Shown here: piece by piece, positions 1-4,122 of the stretch
How positions within the stretch are numbered: the first letter of the stretch is position 1
Layout: each line of letters begins with the position of its first letter
NCBI GenBank assembly: GCA_947628385.1
Contig: CANQZS010000136.1
Span: 1-5,185 of the forward strand
Source of the DNA: an uncultured Clostridia bacterium
GTDB taxonomy: Bacteria; Bacillota; Clostridia; Oscillospirales; Ruminococcaceae
Length of the DNA stretch: 5,185 nt
Direction of reading: 5' to 3'
Position numbers and translations under genes: made by a program
Notes under the pieces: model-generated
The model's input: the letters and a program-made list of their open reading frames with translations, nothing else
Told to the model about the DNA's origin: nothing
Databases searched by the model: none

Positions 1-701
1 GAAGCAAAAAGGATCCTGTCCGTGCCGTGGGCTCTGAATATCCTGAGCGCCTGCTCGTCGGGAATAAGACCGTCTATAAAGGCGGTATCAAGATAAACAT
101 TTTTTCCCACAAGATATTTTTCGGTATCGTCCCAGCAGTCGCACCCTCCGAGATGCGCCATTATCAGCTTAAGATCGGGGAATTCCTCTATTATCCTTGC
201 GCCCATTTCCGGAGTGCAGTGTATAAGATCAGGCGACACCACGTCAAAGCCCGCGTGGAATATCAGCGGAAGTCCGAGCTCCGCGCATTTTTCATAGATC
301 GGAAAGGCTCTTTCCTCGTCTGCGCAGAAGCCTTGATAATCCGGATGGAGCTTTACTCCGTGCAGTCCGAGCTCCCTGATCCTTTCAAGCTCGGCAAGCG
401 CGTCCTCGGCGTCAGGGTGTACGGTGCCGAAGCAGACGAGCCTGTTGGAAAATTCCTCCTGAACGCTTTTCGCCCAATTATTAATAGTATGCTGTTGAGA
501 CGGTTTTGTTGCAATAGGCAGGATCACGGATCTGTCAATTCCCCATTCGTTCATTTTTTCAAGCAGATCGCTGACCGTTCCGTCCGTAACAGGCATTGCC
601 TTTTCGCGGAAATCCGAATCCATCATTGTTTTGGTAAGATTTGACATAGCCTTTCCCGCAATGGCTTCCGTAAAGGCGTGTGTGTGAAAATCAATATACA
701 T
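1..701 (-). CDS. Amidohydrolase-family metal-dependent hydrolase, C-terminus cut off by window edge
   Basis: This is a TIM-barrel amidohydrolase of the Amidohydro_2 (PF04909) type, a cytoplasmic family that includes metal-dependent hydrolases and decarboxylases. The substrate cannot be told from sequence. Visible signatures are the N-terminal metal motif HTH (H6, H8) in MYIDFHTHAF, the KLHP motif (K117, H119) after a strand, a third ligand histidine in PLIFHAG (H149) and a fourth in LIMAHLGG (H183). The frame leaves the window at RILFA, just before the aspartate that normally closes the site in a FxSDxP-like motif. 233 codons are present; relatives run about 260-300 residues. Start choice: ATG codons lie at 707 and 701. 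The GGGAG Shine-Dalgarno (710-714) is only about 2 nt from the first but about 8 nt from the second, so 701 is preferred; starting at 707 would add Met-Asp. It is the third gene of the operon, 28 nt after the DUF6062 gene. The family is firm, the function open. Confidence 0.88.
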   Translation of the reverse strand, partial: MYIDFHTHAFTEAIAGKAMSNLTKTMMDSDFREKAMPVTDGTVSDLLEKMNEWGIDRSVILPIATKPSQQHTINNWAKSVQEEFSNRLVCFGTVHPDAEDALAELERIRELGLHGVKLHPDYQGFCADEERAFPIYEKCAELGLPLIFHAGFDVVSPDLIHCTPEMGARIIEEFPDLKLIMAHLGGCDCWDDTEKYLVGKNVYLDTAFIDGLIPDEQALRIFRAHGTDRILFA

Positions 702-729
702 ATCCATTCTCCCGATAAAAAATTTAGGC

Positions 730-1413
730 TCAATCTCTTGAAACAAGGAACTTTATCGCTCGTTCGATGCTGTCCTTGGAATTCCCCCAGTCGGCGTCCT
801 TGCCTGAATTGCGGTAGTCATACATGGTGCAGTAATGGGAAACGTCCTTATAAAGCAGTGCGATATATTTTTCCGTAAGCCCGCCCACGAGCTTATTGAA
901 GCTTTCAAGGTCGTCCTTTTTCAGATAGACCGGCGCAAGCGACTGCAAAAGATCGTAATGCGGCAGGCAGACGAATTCCTGCTTTTCAAGCAGCTCACGG
1001 AAATCCTTTTGAGAATACATCTCAAAGAAAGTTCTCATAAGGCGTTCCATTCCCCAATCGACCTTTTCGCAGACGAAGCAGGTGCTGTTTATTTCCGAAA
1101 GCTTTGCTTTGCGTGAATTTTTGGGTTCAAAAAGTTTTTTCCTTGAAAAAAGCTGTTTGTCCACCTCTTCAAGGTGAGTCTGGAGCATAAGCGCCAGTGA
1201 AAGGCGGTTTTTCTGCTTTAGCATCTGCCGGAAATGAGTATGGCAGAATCCTGCGCGGTTGGTTTCTATCCGCACGTCCGGCTCCATCATTGCCGCACCC
1301 ATTATATATTCTACCGTCCGCTGCTCCAGCATATCCCTCATGCGGCATATCGGACAGCCCTCCATTGGTTCAAGGATCTCGCTTATTGGTATGGTAAGAA
1401 TACTTTCACGCAT
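730..1413 (-). CDS. DUF6062-like protein with two CxxC-x33-CxxH modules
   Basis: A 227-residue protein with no signal peptide or membrane segment, hence probably cytoplasmic. It matches my recollection of the clostridial DUF6062 family (opening with KE/RExILTIPI, a Cys-rich CPxC, then the stretch MMEPDVRIETNxxGFC). No function is known to me for the family. Two potential metal-binding modules have identical spacing: C20-x2-C23 with C57-x2-H60, and C112-x2-C115 with C149-x2-H152. Each is CxxC-x33-CxxH and the second is shifted by exactly 92 residues. This suggests an internal duplication and two zinc sites, or redox-active thiols. The middle is rich in Lys, Glu and Leu and mostly helical-looking. 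The start at 1413 is supported by AAAGGAA about 7 nt upstream. The gene lies 19 nt after ogg and 28 nt before the amidohydrolase, so all three are probably co-transcribed. Coding status is sound; the family name is from memory and no search was run. Confidence 0.86.
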   Translation of the reverse strand: MRESILTIPISEILEPMEGCPICRMRDMLEQRTVEYIMGAAMMEPDVRIETNRAGFCHTHFRQMLKQKNRLSLALMLQTHLEEVDKQLFSRKKLFEPKNSRKAKLSEINSTCFVCEKVDWGMERLMRTFFEMYSQKDFRELLEKQEFVCLPHYDLLQSLAPVYLKKDDLESFNKLVGGLTEKYIALLYKDVSHYCTMYDYRNSGKDADWGNSKDSIERAIKFLVSRD

Positions 1414-1432
1414 AATAAAATTCCTTTCCGTT

Positions 1433-2236
1433 TCAGTTTGAAGTCCTCATATAATGGAACAGGTACTGCTGAGCAATTCCTGCATACGGCAGTACGAATT
1501 CCGGAAATCCGTCCGGATAGAATTGTTCCATAACGCGTTTTATCCAGACGTCCACCGGAACGCAGTCGATACGGTACATTCCGTAAAGCATTGCGCAATC
1601 CGCCACCTTGGGACCGACGCCCTTTATCCGCATAAGGACCTTTCGTATCTCATCTGTGGGAAGCTCCTTTATTTCATCAAGAACTATCTCTCCGTCGTTG
1701 AGCTTCCGGACGCAGTCGGCTATGTATTTTGCGCGGAATCCTGCCCTGAGCGGAGCAAGCTCCTCCGGCGAAACGCCTTTCATCTGTGTAATATCAGGAA
1801 AGCCGCCGTACATTTCGCAAAGCCGCCTGATTATTCCCTTTATTCTCGGAATATTATTGTTCTGAGAGATAATAAACGAGCAAAGCGCCTCCCAGCTGTC
1901 CTGCCGGAGTATCCGTATCCCGCCGGCATAGGCGCACGCCTTTGCAAGCGTCCTATCCTCGGAAAGTATGCGTTTTATTTCGGAATAGTCTGTTTCAAGG
2001 TCAAAATACGGCACCCATACGCTGAGGAACTCTTCCTCGCCGGTATCAAAAAACCGGAAATAGTCCTTTTCGGCGGAGACTGCAAGGGGCGTATTGAGTC
2101 TGAAGCCGTGATATTTACATTCCGCGCCGTTTCCCTCGCGTTCCCAGCGGAACGCCTGACCGCAGTCAAGGGTCTCGTCAAGGTCAAGATCCGGCGTTTT
2201 AAGGAGAATATCGTTTCCCCTCCTTAAATATTCCAT
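1433..2236 (-). CDS. ogg: 8-oxoguanine DNA glycosylase/AP lyase, OGG1 type (HhH-GPD superfamily)
   Basis: Base-excision repair enzyme expected to remove 8-oxoguanine opposite cytosine and nick the abasic strand. Residues about 1-110 match the OGG N-terminal domain, including DCGQAFRW (24-31), the family hallmark. The segment SFIISQNNNIPRIKGIIRRLC (120-140) corresponds to the NNN/minor-groove wedge region of OGG1 (N126-N128). The helix-hairpin-helix is MRIKGVGPKVADC (202-214), with K210 at the position of human OGG1 Lys249 (Schiff-base nucleophile), and the GPD-loop aspartate is D229 in CVPVDVWIKRV. The C-terminal AQQYLFHY helix resembles the base-recognition helix. There is no C-terminal 4Fe-4S cysteine cluster, which argues against MutY or Nth. 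At 267 residues it is full length, comparable to the characterised Clostridium acetobutylicum Ogg. The start at 2236 has GGAG about 4 nt upstream and sits about 30 nt after the predicted transcription start. It is first in the operon. An AlkA-like specificity is the main alternative, but DCGQAFRW plus NNN favours Ogg. Confidence 0.93.
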   Translation of the reverse strand: MEYLRRGNDILLKTPDLDLDETLDCGQAFRWEREGNGAECKYHGFRLNTPLAVSAEKDYFRFFDTGEEEFLSVWVPYFDLETDYSEIKRILSEDRTLAKACAYAGGIRILRQDSWEALCSFIISQNNNIPRIKGIIRRLCEMYGGFPDITQMKGVSPEELAPLRAGFRAKYIADCVRKLNDGEIVLDEIKELPTDEIRKVLMRIKGVGPKVADCAMLYGMYRIDCVPVDVWIKRVMEQFYPDGFPEFVLPYAGIAQQYLFHYMRTSN

Positions 2237-2274
2237 AAAGCTCCGTTCCCCCTTTTTGGGATAATGATAATCAA

Positions 2275-2303
2275 ATTATACCACTTAGCGGAGCAAAAGT
2301 CAA
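2275..2303 (-). promoter_or_regulatory. Housekeeping promoter of the ogg operon
   Basis: On the minus strand TTGACT (2303-2298) and TATAAT (2280-2275) are separated by exactly 17 bp, a near-perfect sigma-A promoter. The transcription start should fall near 2268, leaving a leader of about 30 nt before the ogg ATG at 2236. The downstream genes have no comparable promoter of their own, consistent with one operon. Confidence 0.85.
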
Positions 2304-2325
2304 TGCAAAAGCAGGATATGCAATT

Positions 2326-2352
2326 TTAGCACTCTCAAACTTCGAGTGCTAA
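2326..2352. promoter_or_regulatory. CIRCE operator (HrcA heat-shock repressor binding site)
   Basis: TTAGCACTC (2326-2334), a 9-nt spacer (2335-2343) and GAGTGCTAA (2344-2352) match the CIRCE consensus at all 18 arm positions with the canonical spacer. CIRCE is bound by HrcA and normally lies between promoter and start codon of groESL or hrcA-grpE-dnaK. Here no chaperone gene follows on either strand. The nearest gene it could serve is the ogg operon, whose -35 box begins 22 bp away, and it lies upstream of that promoter rather than inside the transcribed leader. It could act in the usual way only on a promoter farther upstream on the minus strand (about 2370-2420), on an unseen plus-strand transcript, or as a relic of a lost chaperone operon. 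Confidence 0.92.
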
Positions 2353-2392
2353 TTTTTACATTAAGGACATATTATAATAATAAAATATTCAT

Positions 2393-2420
2393 ATTATACA
2401 GCTATACTATATAGTGTTGA
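2393..2420 (-). promoter_or_regulatory. Possible second, upstream promoter that would place CIRCE in the leader
   Basis: On the minus strand TCAACA (2420-2415, four of six matches to TTGACA) precedes TATAAT (2398-2393) by 16 bp. A second TATAAT occurs at 2376-2371 without a good -35 box. Transcripts from either would run through the CIRCE before reaching ogg, which is the normal geometry for HrcA repression. The region is very AT-rich, so such matches are expected by chance and the call is tentative. Confidence 0.25.
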
Positions 2421-2443
2421 GAGTGGAGAGTTGAGAGTTGAGA
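2416..2443. repeat. Tandem heptad repeat, four GTTGAGA-type units
   Basis: Four consecutive 7-bp units read GTTGAGA, GTGGAGA, GTTGAGA, GTTGAGA, with only one substitution (T to G in unit two). It is purine-rich and lies between the CIRCE region and the terminator array, outside any gene. It is directly preceded by a 10-bp palindrome, ACTATATAGT (2406-2415). The heptad does not match the CtsR heptad (GGTCAAA). It looks like a simple-sequence repeat with no assignable function. Confidence 0.7.
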
Positions 2444-2482
2444 TGAATTCGTAAATTGTAACGATCATAAAAATTTGCATAG

Positions 2483-2544
2483 AAAAAAGCTCAGAGCACG
2501 AATATTCCCATAAAGTAATATTCGCCTCCAAGCTCAGCTTGGTG
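2483..2544 (-). terminator. Terminator-like repeat, copy 1 (distal)
   Basis: Read on the minus strand, this 62-bp element has an inner 8-bp stem CGAATATT/AATATTCG around a 10-nt loop. Outer pairings GAGC/GCTC and AAGCT/AGCTT lead straight into T6 (2488-2483). It matches copy 3 at 60 of 62 positions. The identity includes the CACC that in copy 3 belongs to the tmRNA 3' end, so it appears to be a duplicate of the ssrA terminator. A back-up terminator role is inferred. Confidence 0.7.
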
Positions 2545-2576
2545 TTTTAACGGTCAAAATTCCCCAACTTAGAAAT

Positions 2577-2635
2577 AAAAAAGCTTGGGTGACATATATT
2601 CCAACTAAGTAATATATGCCTCCAAGCTCAGCTTG
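2577..2635 (-). terminator. Terminator-like repeat, copy 2 (middle, diverged but structure kept)
   Basis: This copy has the same architecture with a different sequence. On the minus strand the inner stem is CATATATT/AATATATG and the outer stem AGCTTGG/CCAAGCT, ending in T6 (2582-2577). The inner-stem changes relative to copies 1 and 3 are compensatory: both arms changed together and 8-bp pairing is preserved. This supports function as a folded RNA. It starts 94 bp from copy 1 and 96 bp from copy 3. Confidence 0.68.
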
Positions 2636-2672
2636 CTGTTGTTACTGCAAAGGAATTTTTTGCTAAGATAAT

Positions 2673-2731
2673 AAAAAAGCTCAGAGCACGAATATTCCCA
2701 TAAAAGAATATTCGCCTCCAAGCTCAGCTTG
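2673..2731 (-). terminator. ssrA intrinsic terminator (repeat copy 3)
   Basis: It begins directly at the tmRNA CCA end. On the minus strand a 9-bp stem CGAATATTC/GAATATTCG with an 8-nt loop is extended by GAGC/GCTC and AAGCT/AGCTT pairing, then T6 (2678-2673). An alternative small hairpin, CCAAGC-tga-GCTTGG, forms right at the tmRNA end and could compete with the long stem. Position and the T-run make this the primary Rho-independent terminator of ssrA. The repeat identity with copy 1 extends to 2734, a few bases into the tmRNA 3' end. Confidence 0.82.
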
Positions 2732-3079
2732 GTGGAGATGACGGGAATCGAACCCGTGTCCGAAAACCTCTCCACATGAATTTCTACGAGCGTAGTTTGT
2801 CATTTACATTCCCTTGCTCTTTCGGGGACAAACACCCAAAAGAACTCGGTAGCCTGCAATACATCACAGAAACGCAGGCACTTTTCTGTGACGTTCACCG
2901 TTAGTCGACGCCCTTGCCTAAGCCACGGTACTCAAAGGCAGGACGAGCAGCACTCAAGCGGCTGCTAATTCAAAATTATTGTTGTCGTCTAATTTTAAAA
3001 CGTCGCCGTTTAAAGAGAATGGCGCTTCCTCTGCTCGCTTATCATGTTTCATGATCCCCGTCGAGACCTTTACATCCCC
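2730..3079 (-). ncRNA. ssrA: tmRNA (transfer-messenger RNA), trans-translation
   Basis: This 350-nt RNA rescues stalled ribosomes together with SmpB and tags the nascent peptide for proteolysis. The 5' end GGGGATG pairs with CATCTCC near the 3' end to form a 7-bp tRNA-like acceptor stem with one G-U pair, followed by discriminator A and an encoded CCA (2732-2730). The T-arm is a perfect ACGGG/CCCGT stem around TTCGATT, and the conserved 5' GGTCTCGACGGGGAT follows the acceptor strand. The mRNA-like segment ends in TTAGCAGCCGCTTGA. The pseudoknot region (about 2780-2930) has clear complementary arms such as TCACAGAAA/TTTCTGTGA. The gene follows smpB by 34 nt on the same strand and is followed at once by an intrinsic terminator, so it is probably processed from an smpB-ssrA transcript. 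I see no separate promoter in the gap. Confidence 0.97.
2954..2986 (-). other. tmRNA tag reading frame: DNNNFELAAA, stop TGA
   Basis: Within ssrA the frame GAC AAC AAT AAT TTT GAA TTA GCA GCC GCT TGA gives DNNNFELAAA. With the alanine carried on the tRNA-like end, the added tag would be ADNNNFELAAA. The resume codon is set at GAC 2986-2984 because it follows TTAGAC, equivalent to the TAGTC before the E. coli resume codon. Starting one codon earlier would add another Asp. The -LAAA end fits ClpXP-type degradation tags. Confidence 0.75.
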
Positions 3080-3085
3080 ATGTTA

Positions 3086-3106
3086 TCCCGCCGCCAAGCA
3101 GCGGGA
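3086..3106 (-). other. Small hairpin between smpB and ssrA
   Basis: TCCCGC and GCGGGA form a 6-bp stem around a 9-nt loop in the 34-nt gap between the smpB stop and the tmRNA 5' end. There is no T-run, so it is not an intrinsic terminator. It could mark or aid 5' processing of pre-tmRNA; this is inferred from position only. Confidence 0.4.
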
Positions 3107-3113
3107 AATGAGC

Positions 3114-3581
3114 TTAACGGTTATTGCGTTCCTTGACGGCACGTTCAATGTCACGCTTTGCAGCGCGTTCCGCCATATCGTCACGCTTGTCATGGAGCTT
3201 TTTGCCCTTGCACAGCCCGACCTGCATTTTCACCATTGAACCTTTGAAATACAATGAAATGGGAATAAGCGTCAAGCCCTCCTGTTTCACCTTTCCCAGA
3301 AGCTGCATTATCTGCTTTTTGTGCAGCAGCAGTTTCCGTACTCTCATAGGGTCGCGGTTGAAGATGTTCCCATGATCGTATGGAGAAATGTGCATACCCT
3401 TGACCCACAGTTCGCCGTCCTCTATGGTACACCAGCTGTCTTTAAGGTTCACGCCGCCGCGGCGTATGGATTTTACCTCGGTGCCAACAAGTTCGATACC
3501 GGCTTCATAGCTGTCAAGTATAAAATAATCGTGCCGCGCCTTGCGGTTTTCGGCGATCGTCTTGAAAGAAGTCTTGTCCAT
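3114..3581 (-). CDS. smpB: SsrA-binding protein SmpB
   Basis: Full-length SmpB of 155 residues, the small basic protein that binds the tRNA-like domain of tmRNA and delivers it to stalled ribosomes. Family signatures in order are ENRKARHDYFI (11-21), GIELVGTEVKSIRRG (28-42), NLKDSW (45-50), MHISPYDHGN (63-72, the usual NMHI-PY region), RVRKLLLHKKQI (80-91), GLTLIPISLYFKG (102-114) and CKGKKLHDKRDDM (124-136). These are followed by the Lys/Arg-rich C-terminal tail that enters the mRNA channel. Start choice: ATG 3581 has AAGGA about 8 nt upstream. An in-frame ATG at 3641 would add 20 residues foreign to the family and lies between the -35 and -10 boxes, so it cannot be on the transcript. SmpB lies 34 nt upstream of ssrA, its functional partner, consistent with one transcript. 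Confidence 0.97.
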   Translation of the reverse strand: MDKTSFKTIAENRKARHDYFILDSYEAGIELVGTEVKSIRRGGVNLKDSWCTIEDGELWVKGMHISPYDHGNIFNRDPMRVRKLLLHKKQIMQLLGKVKQEGLTLIPISLYFKGSMVKMQVGLCKGKKLHDKRDDMAERAAKRDIERAVKERNNR

Positions 3582-3620
3582 AGCAAACGTCCTTTTCTGA
3601 TGGCATTTCGGTAATATTGT

Positions 3621-3649
3621 ATTATAATATATTTTCGGCATTTTGTCAA
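3621..3649 (-). promoter_or_regulatory. Consensus promoter of smpB-ssrA
   Basis: On the minus strand TTGACA (3649-3644) and TATAAT (3626-3621) match consensus perfectly with a 17-bp spacer. Transcription should start near 3614, about 33 nt before the smpB ATG. The -35 box begins 15 bp after the DUF6514 stop codon. A perfect promoter suits a constitutively abundant RNA such as tmRNA. Confidence 0.92.
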
Positions 3650-3664
3650 GGGTTTTTCAAAAAT

Positions 3665-3928
3665 TTATACCGCAGCTGCGGCGGAAACATATTCCTCCAC
3701 CACTTCGGAAAGCGTTGACGGCAGGACGGTGTTATCCGCAAGAAGAAACATCAGTTTTTCCGCAGATCCGCAGTCAGCGGTGATATCTCTTACAGTAGCC
3801 GTTTCGGTGTCTCCGAAGATCCTTGACAAAACGGTTATGCCGTATCTTTCGCTATCCTCCGCCGGTTCGGAAAAAAGCGTATATACCAGTTTTCCGTTGG
3901 CTGTTTCAACAGTGCTTATAGTTTTCAT
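3665..3928 (-). CDS. Small DUF6514-like protein of unknown function
   Basis: An acidic 87-residue protein with no signal peptide or transmembrane segment. It resembles the clostridial DUF6514 family as I remember it: an opening strand pair (KLVYTLFSEP, 13-22), YGITVLSRIFGDTETATVRDIT (29-50), then a helix-rich end with the motif FLLADNTVLPSTLSEVVEEYV (61-81). That family motif is roughly LxxNTVTPxxLxxVIEDxL. No role is known to me. The start at 3928 is supported by AAGGAAGGA about 8 nt upstream. The C-terminus is unusually alanine-rich (SAAAAV), recalling ssrA-type degron ends, but this may be coincidence. It is first of the minus-strand group DUF6514-smpB-ssrA. With no terminator before the smpB promoter, some read-through into smpB is plausible. 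It is divergent from clpB. Family assignment is from memory. Confidence 0.8.
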   Translation of the reverse strand: MKTISTVETANGKLVYTLFSEPAEDSERYGITVLSRIFGDTETATVRDITADCGSAEKLMFLLADNTVLPSTLSEVVEEYVSAAAAV

Positions 3929-3972
3929 AGAATTATTCCTTCCTTATTGATGATATCGGCGCCCATGTTTAA

Positions 3973-4002
3973 ATTATACCGCAGCGGCAGCACAGGCGGC
4001 AA
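3973..4002 (-). promoter_or_regulatory. Probable promoter of the DUF6514 gene
   Basis: On the minus strand TATAAT (3978-3973) is a perfect -10 box. The best -35 candidate is TTGCCG (4002-3997), with an 18-bp spacer and only the TTG matching well. The start would be near 3966, giving a leader of about 38 nt before the ATG at 3928. The weak -35 box suggests moderate or activator-assisted expression. Confidence 0.55.
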
Positions 4003-4004
4003 TA

Positions 4005-4032
4005 TCAACATTTCGGAGCAATGCCGAATAAT
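4005..4032 (+). promoter_or_regulatory. Tentative clpB promoter
   Basis: TCAACA (4005-4010, four of six) and AATAAT (4027-4032, five of six) are separated by 16 bp, predicting a start near 4039. A TATAAA at 4077-4082 has no -35 partner. No CIRCE and no tandem CtsR heptads are seen in this leader. The assignment is weak. Confidence 0.3.
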
Positions 4033-4048
4033 TCCGTGAAAATTATCA

Positions 4049-4071
4049 ATATTCGTCCTGCGGGACGATAT
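4049..4071. promoter_or_regulatory. Inverted repeat in the clpB leader, possible operator or RNA hairpin
   Basis: ATAT-t-CGTCC, a 4-nt centre TGCG and GGACG-ATAT form 9 paired positions with one extra T in the left arm. It lies about 50 bp before the clpB start codon. If the tentative promoter is right, it falls in the early transcribed region, where stress repressors commonly bind. There is no following T-run. It does not match CIRCE or CtsR sites. Confidence 0.45.
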
Positions 4072-4122
4072 ATCCGTATAAATCTACAAAATTCGCAGAA
4101 TACAAAGAAAGGCGGAATGTTT

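Larger units (their letters stand above)
2237..2729. other. Gene-free intergenic region between ogg and ssrA
   Basis: About 490 bp with no credible open reading frame on either strand. It contains the ogg promoter, the CIRCE, AT-rich sequence around 2353-2410, the heptad repeat and three terminator-like hairpin elements. The spacers between the hairpins (2545-2576 and 2636-2672) are weakly similar to each other and otherwise show no recognisable feature. Confidence 0.8.

Noticed and set aside
27..644. Plus-strand open frame of 205 codons at the left edge
   Set aside because: It is antisense to the amidohydrolase, whose metal-ligand motifs are all in order on the minus strand.
1454..2227. Plus-strand open frame of 257 codons opposite ogg
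   Set aside because: The minus strand carries a full OGG-type glycosylase with catalytic Lys and Asp and a promoter; the plus-strand frame has no family signature or good ribosome-binding site.
2353..2480. A chaperone gene start (groES-like) after the CIRCE on the plus strand
   Set aside because: There is an AAGGA at about 2363 but no start codon at suitable distance and no open frame; the sequence is AT-rich and non-coding.
2552..2558. GGTCAAA, a CtsR-type heptad
   Set aside because: CtsR needs two heptads in tandem near a promoter; only one is present, between two terminator hairpins.
2483..2734. CRISPR-like array of three spaced repeats
   Set aside because: The repeats are about 60 bp, one is strongly diverged, the spacers resemble each other, and each unit is a hairpin with a T-run; the terminator explanation fits better.
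2673..2735. Integration (att) site at the ssrA 3' end with a mobile element
   Set aside because: The duplicated part includes only about five bases of tmRNA, and no integrase or phage genes lie between the copies; just terminator hairpins are repeated.
3582..3641. 20-residue N-terminal extension of SmpB from an ATG at 3641
   Set aside because: That ATG sits between the -35 and -10 boxes of the smpB promoter, has no Shine-Dalgarno, and the extra residues are unlike SmpB proteins.
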